64,000 nucleotides of DNA from Gnetum montanum (GCA_015680685.1 MNCI01027262.1:1318255-1382254); one strand, 5' to 3'. Positions 25,701 through 37,508 are shown, counted from the stretch's first letter. Notes: generated from the letters alone by a model not told the origin. Numbers and translations: made by a program.

Positions 25701-26399
25701 ATAGATAATAAAGGAATACCAAGGATTAGATCCTTTCCTAGGAAGCTGGCTAGCCTTAATTCAATTGGTTATAGCATGGCTCAACATGATGGTATGCACT
25801 ATGAAAGGCATTTTTTAAGGGGACTCAAAATATTATGTAGAGCATGAAGATGAAGTAGGGTATCATTTACAAATTTATGTGAGGGTTTTGTAGGATTTTT
25901 GGTTCAAAATAATGATCTTTTTTGGGATTTAATTTTTGACCCACTCAACTGAGAAGCCAACTATAAGTTAACAGCCCTAGTGGCATTACTTTGCTGTAGT
26001 TGGGCTAGAATTTTATACTACATTGATGGAGCAGTTAGTAATTAAGTTGAGGATAGAGGGATATGTGCAAAATTATGAGGAGGATAATGAGGACATGGGG
26101 ATTCCCCTTGTGGAGATTGGGATTGGTGGTATTCAAGAGGCTAGTATCAATGTTGGAATGATGTGTGACTCAAAGATTCATGCAAAGAAATGAGTTGTTG
26201 AACATTGTACCCATATGGATTAGGTTGTCAATAATGGTATTGCTACCTTGGTAGTGGAATCCCCCATGACTATGGATGCTACCACTGATGGTACTACTCA
26301 TAAGGTTATGGTGGATCTCCACTCAAATAGTAGGATTATTTTTGATGGAACACTATCTAAGGTTTCTTTGAGGATAAGACAACCTTCTGGGTGCTTGCC

Positions 26400-28270
26400 T
26401 TCTTGCCAATCTAGGATTTAGTGTATACATCCTAGACTCCTACAAGTATGAAATAATGTAATAATATCTCTTAGGATGTTCATATTGGTATATGTCACAC
26501 CCACCATCATCCCTTTGGTGGACACATTTAGCTTCATTCCTTCTCCTATGATCACAATCACTACTCTGTTGTTTGGATTCCTCTACTATTTTGAGAGGTA
26601 TTTGAAATTTTTTAACCAAAGAGTTCCACATTTTATCTACCTTAACTGAAATTTTATAAACATACTTTTGAATTAGAATGGTCTTTCATTCCATCATCTC
26701 ATCAAGTGGTTCCTCCTTCTCATTATCAAAGAACCAAACTTTCCTTTTTCTAATGGAAGGATCCTAGTTGTACTCCTCTACACTTTTCCTTTTTTTTCCA
26801 ATTATCATTCTTCTTTGGCAACGTATTCAGTAAACCTTTGAATCTGATGAGATCTAAGTTCTAAAAGTCTTCCTTGGACATAGACCTCAAAAGTTCTCCT
26901 TATCTCTATGCAAATCCCATCTATGATATGGTAGATCTACTCCCTTTGAGAATAACCATAGCAAGGACATTGATGAAAAATAGAATAGTACATGCTCATA
27001 GCTGCATCCGAGGGTTCATATGTTTCTTCTTTCTAACCTTGGATTTACTTCTCTAGTTGGACACTCAGGAATATATTTGATACTTTTCATTGAAGAGCTC
27101 AAGCATCATGATCCATTTGTAGATTAATTCTAGCTCTAAGGATTGGTACAAACTTTCAACTCCTTTGATAAGTATCCTTGGGAATAGATTTAATTTTTTC
27201 CATTCATTCTACATGTTTTGCAAGTTATAGACATCATGAAAGGCTTAAATATGATTATGTGGATCTAAGTTGTATCCCCCTTTGAACTTTTAGATATTGT
27301 TGATATCCAATCATTTAATTTGGTTGTCTTTCACATGCCTTGTTAGGATCCTCAAGGCCTTTACAATGTTCAACATATTTGTAGTTGCAAGCAAAGGCTC
27401 ATCATATTCATGGCCTCTATCATGGTTATGATGCCTATGATGTCCTCTATTGTCCCTTTTTTTTCATGGGAGGCATCCCTTGAATGTCCATGTAGTTAGC
27501 CTCTACTAGTCCAGTGGGCCCAATGATCATCTTTGTCCCACTGGTCACCTCGATTACAGTCACATCCTTTGTGACTTTGGTTGAAGTCATAAAAGGAAGA
27601 AGATTATGATGAAGGTGAAGAGGAAGGATGATTAGCACTATCACAGTGCCCACCACCCCCTCTTCTTTAACCACAACCATGATCATAATGTTTGTCATCA
27701 TCATGATGCTTTTCCTAGTTTCTACCTTGACTTCCACCTTTAGATCTCCCATGATCATCGAAGCCATTCTCTCCTGAACCATAACTATTAATAGTATACT
27801 ATAAGTTTTGGTTTGGGTTTCCCTCATCAAAGACACAGTAAGGATAGTCAATGAATTGAGAACCCCCAGAAAAGGGATCCATTCCATCTTTCTATCCTAG
27901 CATGAACAAGGGGTTATTGAAAAATTTCCCCTTCGATGCTTCATAACAAGACTCCTATTGTCGATCTTTTATGCATTGTGCCTCAGTGGGATGAAAACCT
28001 TAGGAGTTATGGTTCTACACAATGTATTCAATGTGGAGCCCTTAGATGCACAACTAATTGATTAGGCAGTAACACAATGTTGTCCTCCATGTTCCTCCAG
28101 TACATTTATTCATTCTAATGTAAGATGAGGATAAAATCTAATACATACTCATTGGGATGAGTATATATTAGTTTACATTATATGGACATTGACTATTTTG
28201 ACCCATCACTACTTTGATTAGAGGTATGCTCAAACAACAGTGGAGAATCAGCCCTATGAGAAGAAGACAT
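26400..28270 (-). pseudogene. gag of element B (degenerate)
   Basis: The start ATGTCTTCTTCTCATAGGG at 28270 is shared with elements A and E. A His/Asp-rich tract (EKHHDDDKHYDHGCG) lies near 27720-27670, followed by a basic, Ser-rich part. A C-terminal segment near 26520-26450 (GGCDIYQYEHPKR) matches the possible zinc-knuckle remnant of element A. The longest open frame here (27447-27887) is in another frame and is an artefact of the repetitive codons. Stops make this a pseudogene. Confidence 0.68.
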
Positions 28271-28397
28271 TTTAGTTTGAAAGAAAAATAGTGTGCTTTT
28301 GATATTATTATTGTTCTCAATGATTACAAATTTAAGGTTCATTACAACATCTTTAAATAATTTTACTAAGTCCTAGATAGTGCACATAGCTAACTAA

Positions 28398-28418
28398 AGT
28401 CCCTAGCAATGCCACCAA
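28398..28418 (-). promoter_or_regulatory. Primer binding site of element B
   Basis: In element sense 'ttggtggcattgctagggac' follows the 5' LTR. It is a shortened, mutated relative of the site in elements A and E. Confidence 0.6.
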
Positions 28419-29267
28419 GGATGAGCAACAAGTATAGCGTACGCCCAACCATATAAATCACTAGTGTTCACTAAGTGATTTGGTTGAATTTTGTAGACTT
28501 TAGTTCTCTAAGTACACTAGGTCTAAGAGGTAATCTAACAATCATGATCATTGTCTTCTCAATTTCACTTGTAAAGTGCAAGCGTATGGTTAAGTGTAAC
28601 TAAGGCATATGATTTTTTTCATTTTATGTTTTATAATTTAAGTCACCTAAGAGCAAGAATAAAATCATTAAATGCTTAATTAATCTAATAATTAGCTCAT
28701 ATCTAACTAATCCTAACATAAGCATCAATTCTCACTTTCTGTACACATCCTGAATCACATTATAGTGCTACTAGGTTACCAAGCATTAAGCACTACTGAG
28801 CTTACCAAGCATTAAACATATTCTTGAATTGACTATACTTATGTTTACTATTTAATTGATATTAATTACTTAATTAATATTCAATAAATTAAATTACATG
28901 AATATTAAATGCATAAGGAAAACATTAATTTATTTCAAGTGCTAGAAGGTTTGATAAAAAACGCTTATCTTTATTGCCATTCACATTGAGATGCTTAGGT
29001 ACATCAGTGCTCGAATAAATATCTGTACACTTCTTTGACTCCTGATTTGGGCACTCAAAAAATATTCCAACTTTCAAAAAGAAAAATTAAAAGATATTTG
29101 CTATAACTAATGGAAAGATTATCATATGTGCAATGGGTAGATGCACATTTATAGGCAATGATAGGGTTCCACACCAACAGGTACTTGTCAACGTAGCAAA
29201 CTCAATGTTGATGGGGTCATAGTGTCAATGGAATTCCATAGACACAACCCAGTGACATGTTTCATCA
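28419..29267 (-). repeat. 5' LTR of element B
   Basis: 849 bp. In element sense it begins TGATGAAACATG at 29267 and ends near 'gttgctcatcc' at 28419. A TATA-like word (TATAAATG) is at about 29154-29147. It differs visibly from the 3' LTR of the same element by many substitutions and small indels, so the insertion is old. Confidence 0.85.
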
Positions 29268-30523
29268 TCCACACCTAAAGGTCCCCTCTAAGTAAGGCCC
29301 ATATTACTTCCTACTTATCCTTTCTTCTCTTTTAGGAATGGTTAATTATCTATGGAAATACTCGTTTATCTTGAGAGGATGGACCAATCATGACATGTCA
29401 ATGCAAAGTCACTGAATAGTGTTGGTTTTAGTTTGGACTAAGGATGAATGTTATCAAATTGTATTAACCACTAAATTTACAAGGGACTTCATGTGACCAT
29501 GATCCAAAACTCCATTCCACTCTCTACCTTATCCATCTCTACTCTTCATAACTCACCTTACTACCAATTTTTCATGTTTTGTTCAATGTCTTGATTTGTT
29601 GTGTCAAAATTCTTAGGTAGATTTTTCTAGGATTTAGTCCTTAACTTTTCATAATCATTAATCACCCATCGAGCCCACAGACTCCTTGGTTTGAGAGCAT
29701 GCAAGGGAATTAGCCTACTATGAGGATGACCCACTTACATACTCCTTGGTTGAGTTAGTTAATTTCCTTATCCTTAGATATTTTTGCATTCAAATCACTT
29801 GTGCTCCTTGTCAATTGCACTCCTTTTAGTTTCTCAAATCATTTCTCCTAATTAAAACTCCTTTTTCCTAAATTATCTAACCCTCTTCAAGCATTTTTTC
29901 ATGTTGATGGCCTTTCTAGATCTCTATGGACTTCAACTTCAATCAATAATTCTTTATTTGTATGCAAATGTTTTGTCTTTAGCCATATCAATGGGATCCC
30001 ATCAATGTAGCCCCTCATGTTGATGCAACCTAGTATACAAGATCCCATCCACATAACTATAAAATTGTATAAATACCACATAACACTTTGGAAATTTTTG
30101 TCATTTACTTTAAATGTAAGAGGAGTTTTTTCCATTTTTCAAAGCCTAGAATTTTACATAGCCCATAACTTTCAAACTACTTATCCAATTCACTTCATTC
30201 TTCATTCTTGTATCTACTAGAGGTAAGCTCTATGTCATGGGGACCACCAACCTTAGGTTTTTGATAGAAAATTTTTCAGAAATTTTCTAACTCCTACAAG
30301 GTTTAACCAATAAAATGACATTAAAATTTTTAAGTTATGAAGAGTTAAACCTTTCCAAGAAACTTTGGTAGAAATTAAAATAAGATACTAATAAAATAAT
30401 ATTAAAATGATTCATCCACCATGACCTTGACTTAGCCAAGTGTAACTAACCCAAAAGATAAGGTACTCAAATGTTATAAAGTTACACATTAAATACTAAT
30501 CCTTGGTCATGTTGTGATCATAG
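29268..30523 (+). other. Element A 3' spacer, second part
   Basis: Direct continuation of the spacer cut at 16009. In element B the uninterrupted sequence reads 'acccatgcctgaagatcccc', whereas here it restarts 'tccacacctaaaggtcccc'. It is non-coding and ends with 'gctctatgtcatggggacc' and a short AT-rich run before the extra ORF. Confidence 0.8.
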
Positions 30524-32440
30524 ATGGCATCTAGACCAAAGCAACCATGAGAATAAGGACCATCCCAACCAAGGAACAAGTGGCCTATAACTGAAAGAAA
30601 CCACCAGAAGCAGCCCTAGGAGCAAGCAACTAATATGCATGCAACAAGATCTCTTCATGACCCTAATGTGGAATCTGTCTATTAGATTCTAGAAGCTAAA
30701 ACAAAGCAGTCCCACTAATATGAAACACTTGAACCTAGAATGAAACTTGAGGTCACTTTGATACAGGCTTATTTAAAGTAAATTTGGTCTAGGGAGATCA
30801 AAAAAATAGTTCAACCTAAACTAAAATTTAGATCTTTCCTAGACTTTGCCCCAAAAGAAGTTAAGGCTCAACTCTAGACTTTTCCCATCTAGCCCATTCT
30901 GCCATCCAACAGAGAATGGTACATGGACGAAACATACCTATTTTAGAATAATAGATAGGGTGATGTCATAATAAAAATCAAGGACATCTCTATTTCCTAC
31001 TTGGTGAAGGTCATTTTTGAGGCCCTTGGGTTGCCAAAAACTAGGGCAACCTTGGTAGAAATTTCAATGTATGTAGACCCTGAGGTCAAGAAGGAGTGGA
31101 TCTAGTGGTACTATAGTGTTGATAGTAAGGATTTTGATGCACTTACTATGGTAGAGCATGAATACTTCAAGATGACAACCTACCACCTCAATCTGACGGT
31201 GAGGCCCAACAAAATAACAACTTTCTCTACCTGTGCATACATTTCTCTAAGTAGAAAATTTTTGGTCAAACTTTGTCAGTTGATCTATCTTGAGATGGAG
31301 AATAATTTTAAGGAAAATGAATGAGGGATAAAGGCACTTCCCTTCCCATGTCTCATTCAAAAATTATGTAGAAGGGAAAGAATAGCTCACTATTCCAATG
31401 ATGCTATTAGACATGCTCCTTCTGCCTCTTAGACAGAAATGATAAAAGATAAAGTACCTACCAAGATGATCGAAGAGGAGCAGCTGCTACCACCATCCAC
31501 TCATGAGTAAACACTAGAGTCCTGCACTACCATTGAGTGCATGTGCAAACTCTGATAGCAACTCCTACAACAAAAGTAAGTAGGAATGAGTGGTGATGAA
31601 CCATCTATCTATAGACCAATATTGAGCCAACTCAATGACGTAGCATGATCCATTAGCAAGATGGAGGATTTGACACCAATTTTTTCTGCCCAAAGAATGC
31701 AAGTGCCTACGAGATCAAATCCTAGCACTTGAAAGGTAACGACATCTTTTTCTCAATAGTAGCATCCTAGAAATATTTGGAAACATTGCTACCCTTTTGG
31801 TGCATTTAAAGGAGGGCAAGGAGGTATTAGTTTTGATGATGTAGCACCAAGGGTAGCAAATGAAAATAAAGGTGATTACTAACAGAGTGGTTGATGCACT
31901 TAATCCTCTTGTAGCTTTTGTACCTAATATAACTACACTTAGAGATGTGTAGGTATTTGTAGGAGTCAAAAGTGGGAGATTCAATGTAGCCCAACATGAA
32001 TAGTTATTGAACTAACTAGTTGGAACTAAGCAACCAATTCTAGATAACTTTGATGTACTAGAAATCATTTTAGCAAACCAATCAAAGTTGTTGGAGGCTA
32101 AGGGCAAAGTTCTCATTGCTAGTGCCTAACTTGAAACAACCCAAGTTGAGATTCAATGCATGGCTATGGAAGTTGGTAAACTTCAAGCCCACCTTGCTAA
32201 TTCCACCATTCTCAGCTAAGTAATCTCAAGAGATCAAGCTTTCCAATAACTTTAACCAAAACTCAAAGAGGCTAAGTATGCAAAGGAGTTAGTCATCTTC
32301 AACCAAGCTCTTGTTAATGCCATCACCTATGACATTCAAAAGGACTTATTAGAGATCCACCAAGAGAACATAAGGCTAACCTAAAAAAATCATGACTTGC
32401 ATAATGTCGAGATACAGAAAGAACATATGTTATAATTCAT
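30524..32440 (+). pseudogene. Element A extra 3' ORF, 'putative plant transposon protein' type
   Basis: Homologue of the minus-strand ORF starting at 20053. The ATG at 30524 is chosen because it lines up with that copy. The middle part (about 30990-31400) contains KDISISYLVKVIFEALGLP and later KALPFPCLIQKLC, the signature of the plant-transposon-protein domain. The C-terminal part (about 32040-32400) is Leu/Glu/Lys-rich with heptad-like spacing, so a coiled coil is likely. It sits about 2 kb downstream of integrase, just before the PPT. Several in-frame stops are present. What the protein did for the element is not known. Confidence 0.65.
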
Positions 32441-32475
32441 CCAATAGATGTTCACTTGAATATGAGTCTTCATTT

Positions 32476-32488
32476 AGTCGTGGGGGTA
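32476..32488 (+). promoter_or_regulatory. Polypurine tract of element A
   Basis: 'agtcgtgggggta' directly before the 3' LTR, matching 'tagtcttggggata' of element B. Confidence 0.6.
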
Positions 32489-33452
32489 TGATGAAGTGTG
32501 TTCCTTGGGTTGCATCAATGAGATGTTGTTGATGTGATCCTGTCAATGTGACCTTGTTGATGTAATCATGTCGATGACTGGTTTGATGCATTAACATGAC
32601 CTCGTTGATGCCATGTCTATCTTTGGCTATAAATACATGCTCACAAGCCATATTTATGGCAACTCCATAGTTAGTATCCTAGCAAAGCTCTTGTAATTTT
32701 TCCTTTTGAAAGTTAGAATATTTTCTAAGTGCCCACAATATGAGTGAGAAGTGTGTGGAGTATCCTAGCGAAGCTCTTGCAATTTTTCCTTTTAAAATTT
32801 AGAATATTTTTAAAGTGCCCGTAGTAGGAATGAGAATTGTATGGATCTTTATTTGAGCACTAATGTACTTGAGCACTTTGGTATGGTCATGAATTAAGGC
32901 GAGCTTTCTTCACAAACCTTGCAACATTTGGAATTAGCTTAATGTTTACTTTAAATACATTTATTATTTGAGTAATTTACTTTAATGCATCAAATCAATT
33001 AATTAAATAGTGATTAATTAAATCACATAAGTATGACCACTTTGAGCATACATTTAATGCTTGGTAATCCTAGTAGCACCCAATGCTTGGTAACCTAAAA
33101 GCATTACAACATGTTCAAGATGTACACAAAAAGTGGAAATGGATGCTTATGTTAAGATTAATTAGACATTAGTTAGTTATTAGATTAGTTAAACATTTAA
33201 TCACTTTATTTTCTAGCACTTAGGTGACTTAAATAATAAAATATAAAATGATAAAAATCATATGCCTTAGTTACACTTAACCATACACTTGCACCTAATA
33301 AGTGGAACTAAGAAGACAATAATCACGATTGTTAGATTCACTTCCTATACCCAATGTACCTAGAGGGCTAAAATCTACAAAATTTGACTAGATTTCATAG
33401 TGAACTCTAGTGATTCATATGGTCAGGAGTAGAGTATACTTGTTACTCATTA
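32489..33452 (+). repeat. 3' LTR of element A, with an 86-bp internal tandem duplication
   Basis: 964 bp, starting TGATGAAGTG and ending TACTCATTA. A TATA box (TATAAATA) is at 32628. An 86-bp segment beginning 'tatcctagc' is present twice in tandem (32675-32760 and 32761-32845). This accounts for most of the extra length over the 825-bp 5' LTR. The duplication arose after insertion or on one LTR only, because other copies in the window have a single unit. Confidence 0.86.
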
Positions 33453-34650
33453 TTAGTGAATGGATTATTTTTGAACATGCTTCTCTTTGTAGATGATGTG
33501 GCCTTGATTGCAAAATCAACTACATAATTAAATTATATGCTTCAAATTCTTCATGACTACTACAACCATTCTAGTATGAAAGTTAATATTAATAAGTTTA
33601 AAATTCTAGTTTTTAGTACTAGAAATAAAATTTATAATTTTTTCCTTGAAGAAAAAAGACTTGATATATGTGAATCTTATAAATATTTAGGAGTTGAATT
33701 TTCCTATAATTATAGTTGACATATCATTATTTTTCAAAAGGTTTCAAGTAGCATGCGAGCTCTATTTGCTTTATGAAATAATTGTAGCATGAAATAAATT
33801 TGGCACGGGAGATCAAATGAAAACCTTTTCAGTCTTGTCCAACCTATATTATTATATGGATGTGTTGCTTAGAGATCCTCCCTTTCCACAAATAACTAGA
33901 AAAAATAAGAGCATGTTCAAAAACAATTTCTTCTATGTGAATTTCAAGTAAAAATACATTCTTATGATATGTTACTTTTAGAAGTAGATTTGCTTCCTCT
34001 TGAAGTTGAAGCCCTTTGTCAATTTATTGTTTATACTTAAAAGTTAACTTACATGGAGTAAGTTAATGATGCTAAGGAGATAATGAATGCTACACAAGAA
34101 GATGAATGGTTTCATCAAGGAAAATTATAGCTTCAGTCATGGAATATTGTAATAGAAAATCTTCCTTTAAACAAAAGGCTCTTCTAAAAAACTATAAAAG
34201 AAAAATTCCTGGCTAAATTTTGGTTGAACACAGTAGGGAAAAAGCATTTCTATTTACATTCTATTAGAGGAGGTTTGTTGTCTAGTACTTAAGAGTATCT
34301 ATTCTTAGCTATTCATGTTCATTTAAGGAATCAAATTGCTAACACAAGAATGAACTCTGATCATCTTCTTATTCAAACAGGTCATTAGATTAATTCACCA
34401 AGAGAAGAGTGTATTTGTAGATTATGCAAATAAAGCATAGAAGATGAAGAATATATATATATATTTATTTTTTCCATCATTGGCTTATATTTGATTAAAT
34501 TATACTATTAATTGTAATCTACTAATTACTTTCTTTCAAATTAACCCTATCTACTTAGGGCATTACGTTAATGATGTTTTTAAATTTCTTCAAAAATATG
34601 TTAAGACTTTGTAACTATCAAATAAATCCTTTGTGATTTCCTGAACATAA
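33453..34650 (+). mobile_element. Third LINE copy, 3' portion
   Basis: Begins with the TSD TTAGT, then LLFVDDVALIAKS (about 33480-33520), the catalytic box missing from the 5' portion at 6991-8200. An open stretch at 33537-33719 encodes the thumb region (CESYKYLGVEFS). Later parts include LLLEVDLLPLEVEALCQF (about 33970-34025) and a terminal segment with ECICRLCK..IEDE (about 34407-34450), a zinc-finger-like ending common in plant LINEs. The 3' end is AT-rich. Confidence 0.82.
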
Positions 34651-34679
34651 TAAAAATTTCCAGTTTCCATATATATATT

Positions 34680-35320
34680 TGAAAGTGGGGGTATTAGAAT
34701 CCTGAAATAATTGTAATATAGGTACATTCCAAAATATATAGTCTAATTAAGACTTTATAACTCAACATTGCTCACTAGAATCAAACCCAAGACTTGGAGC
34801 TTTCAAATCAAAAGTCTTACCACTAAGCTAATACCTCATTGTTTATACCATATATTTTCATTTTTCTCTAACTAATTCTTAATTCTATTATTGGGACCCT
34901 TTTCTAATATGTGATCTATTGGGAGACAAAGGTGGGTAGCATTGTTGGATCCATAAATAGATAACTAGATGTAATCCCTTAATATATAGCAAACATAAAA
35001 CTTTTGTAGAACTTTATCACTCAACATTATCTAGTAGAATCAAACCCCTAAGTTTGAGTTTCTAGGGAGGTGTTGGAATACAAAATAATTTGACTATAAG
35101 TACATCCTAAGACATATAGGTAATATGATATTTTATAAGAATTATACTAGAATGTGACAATGTTTGATTAAGATATCCATTAGGATTGAATTTATGACTT
35201 GCACATTGCAAGCTATATACTCTAACTAATTGATCAAGGCCTTAATAATTAATTTGAAGTTTCCAAATTAAGAATCTTACCACTAGGCTAATATCTCATT
35301 GTTATTCTAGATGATATTTG
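34680..35320 (-). repeat. Cluster of tRNA-derived SINE-like units
   Basis: On the minus strand near 34850-34780 there is an A-box-like word (TTAGCTTAGTGGTAAG) followed about 40 bases later by a B-box-like word (GGGTTTGATTCT). This is the internal promoter layout of tRNA-derived SINEs. A second unit has the B box near 35045 and a tail at 35125-35072 that matches the first unit's tail at 34745-34690. A third A box is near 35295. No intact tRNA cloverleaf is seen, so these are degenerate SINEs or tRNA-related repeats, not tRNA genes. Confidence 0.55.
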
Positions 35321-36009
35321 ATATTATTTGAAGTATTTATAAGATGAAATTATGTACTATTGAGTTATCAATAAGAAAGGCTTAGTCTACATGTTTTCAT
35401 TTTTTTAGACTTATGCATTGATCTTATTTGATTTACCTACCTATATAAGTTCTTATATAAATTGATACAGGGTTGTTTATAGGAACTTGCTAAGTGTATT
35501 CTTTTCAATGCCAAATTTTGTTACTCAGGTTTCACACTTTTTATATATTAATCTTGAAGACACCAAACTTTGAAATAATGATAAGGTGCTTATTTCTTGA
35601 GTTGGTAGATGTTTAGGCATACCAACTTGAAGAGGTTAATCTTTCGTTCATTGGCCAACCTTCTTGTTAGGCTTTGGTTCATCCACCAACCCTCCAAATA
35701 CCTACATCGAGCCTAATACTTATATCAAAGCTTTAAGGGATGATCCATTTTAATATATTAACCTTGAACATTAGAAAAGAAATTTTTTAAAAGTAAAAAC
35801 TTAATTTATTTAACGGACTATGCACATTGGATTAAATTATTGAAACGTACATCCTCCAAGTCCCAATGAGAGAGTTCATGGCCATACGCGATTACATTGA
35901 GAGGATGAAAGTGAACAAGGAACACAATATGGACAGTCGGAGACAACACGGTTAAAATATAGTAAACCACACGGCAGAGATTTAAACAAATCCTAATGCC
36001 ACTTCTGTA
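35321..36009. other. AT-rich stretch, no gene seen
   Basis: No coding signal until the RIP-like remnant ends near 36010. A short word 'gtaaaccacacggc' occurs twice (35962 and 36007), which looks like a small local duplication at the downstream end of the RIP-like sequence. Confidence 0.45.
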
Positions 36010-36360
36010 AACCACACGGCGGAAACCATGCATTTTCCCAACAACCGAATGGTGTAGTCGCCATCGAATGTCCACAGCTGGTTGCACCGCAGTCTGCATT
36101 GCCACAGATGAATGATGGTCCCGTCGGCGTCGAAGCCGGCCCTGACATGCAAGCAGAGCCCGTTTCAACCGCTGATACGGCTCATGCTGGACTGAAATAA
36201 CCGGTCTCTCTTCTCCACCACGGACCTTGTTCTGGGCGCAACGCTGTAGTCGCTGGATTGATACAGCAGCAACGCAAGGCCTTTGACATAGATGGAGGTA
36301 ACTCTGCCGACTGGGACGGTCCGGTTGTTGTAAGTTCGGAAGCACGTACAATGAAATTTT
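36010..36360 (-). pseudogene. RIP-like pseudogene piece: end of A chain and start of B chain (lectin)
   Basis: Read on the minus strand, the first part contains the hydrophobic segment GLALLLYQ, typical of the C-terminal end of a RIP A chain. A degenerate linker follows, and then the first repeat of a ricin-type beta-trefoil lectin with GLCLHV, CNQLWTF (36085-36066) and TIRLLGKCM. In type-2 RIPs the A chain is an rRNA N-glycosidase and the B chain binds galactose-containing glycans. Only the first lectin subdomain is visible here, the frame is broken, and an in-frame stop lies in the linker. Related pieces are at 37509-37716, 55246-55406 and 55990-56309 on the same strand. Confidence 0.72.
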
Positions 36361-37508
36361 GTCTTGATCTCTATGTATACATTGAAATGGTCCCCTTGCG
36401 TTTCCTTGTATTATTCATGCCTTGTTCTCGATGTCTGCATTGTGCATTAAAATCTTACGTAGATTCTCCTGCTCTGAAACTTACCAGAAACTTCATTTCA
36501 TTGTTAAGTGGGCAGAAAGCAATCAAGATTCATCGCATCGGCAAAAGAAGGGAGTACTAATGAATAAATAAACACACAGAAATCACGAGAGGCTCCAAGT
36601 TTGGGTCACACGGAAATCAAGATTGGGACGGGGCATGCGAGGTAAACAGTGCATTTGAATGGATTGGCCTTTGGGAGCGTCAAAGGTTCCGCCATGACTC
36701 ACATTCACACGTGTTTATTGGTCATTGTTGGTTTTTGCTCTTTTTCTCATCTGGGCTGAGAAAAGAAAAACAAGAAAAAACAAAACAGGGTCATTGTCAT
36801 GGGTCATGAGTCATGAACATTGTGACGGATGAATGCTTATTCAACTTTTTTGGTTTTCAAATTGTTTGCTTATTATCCAATGAAGCCCACCAGCACATGG
36901 CCAATGGCCATATGCAAGTTCATGGTGCTCAGTTTTAACTTTCCCCTTCATCATGACTAGTGCCCACCCTAGGATCCAAACGGTTTTCTATCATTGTAGT
37001 TGAGGTGAGTTAGTGGGTTGTGCCTAGTTGAGTTTAGTTAAGTTGTGTCTTCTTTTAATGTGGTCTTCTTTAGCATGATAATACAGCCCTACTCATAGGT
37101 TGAACAAAAGTATTAGTAGACATGATTTGTTATAAATTTGGTTGAAGCTTGATGCTTAATTTTATTCTTGGAAAAATTGGATTGAGTAACAAAAGGGTTT
37201 CATTTTATTGTTGTCATTTTGATTGTTGTAGAATTTATATGTTTGGCCATATTATGGCTTTCAGTAGGGAAATGGATTCAATGCCCTTCTTGCTTTAGTT
37301 TAATGGTGATATAGCAATTTTTAAGCATTAACAATATTTTCGATTTACATTGTACTTGTTCTATATTCTACAATGTTTTTTTATGATATATAAGATTTAA
37401 TTTTTTAAAAAAACTAATATATTTAAATTTTCTTTATCACGTCCTGGCTATGAACCGGAACCCATCCTCGCTTTTTCTTAAGGCATACGTACCCAAACAT
37501 ATTCAAAA
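36361..37508 (-). other. Non-coding stretch between RIP-like pieces (possible intron)
   Basis: AT-rich with no open frame matching a RIP. It separates the active-site segment from the A-chain end. It could be an intron, an insertion, or decayed coding sequence. A poly-purine/CAAAA-rich run at 36760-36785 is unremarkable. Confidence 0.4.

Larger units (their letters stand above)
16010..29267 (-). mobile_element. Element B: Athila-like retrotransposon inserted antiparallel in element A
   Basis: A full-length 13.26-kb member of the same family as element A, in minus orientation, nested in A's 3' spacer. In element order it has the 5' LTR (29267-28419), PBS, gag (from 28270), PR-RT-RNase H-integrase (about 25700-22200), spacer, extra ORF (from 20053), PPT and 3' LTR (16935-16010). 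Flanking pentamers are CCCAT (16005-16009) and TCCAC (29268-29272). Element B's own copy of this spacer reads 'gttacccatgcc', which shows CCCAT to be the ancestral target. The right copy has therefore changed by two transitions. Unlike A, B keeps an intact FMDDF box in RT, but stops are frequent. Confidence 0.88.
8206..33452 (+). mobile_element. Element A: Athila-like Ty3/gypsy retrotransposon, split by element B
   Basis: An LTR retrotransposon in plus orientation, 25.2 kb as it stands and about 12 kb without the nested element B (16010-29267). In order it holds a 5' LTR, a tRNA-Asp-like PBS, gag, PR, RT, RNase H, integrase and a spacer (cut at 16009 and resumed at 29268). An extra ORF, a G-rich PPT and a 3' LTR follow. 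The 5-bp duplication TTAGT flanks it. RT and RNase H words (FGLCNPPATFQ; a TDHAA-type box read as HIDHSAI) match the Athila/Tat branch. The pol order with integrase last is that of Ty3/gypsy. All frames are broken, including a changed RT catalytic box, so the element is dead. Confidence 0.9.

Noticed and set aside
27447..27887. 146-codon minus-strand ORF rich in Met, Val and Ile
   Set aside because: It is a shifted frame of the His/Asp-rich gag tract. CAT/GAT codons read in another frame give Met, Ile and Val.
34740..34860. tRNA gene
   Set aside because: A and B boxes are visible on the minus strand, but no acceptor stem pairs and the B box is mutated. It is better read as a SINE fragment.
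36258..36560. 100-codon plus-strand ORF
   Set aside because: It overlaps the minus-strand RIP-like piece and has no family likeness. It is probably a shadow.
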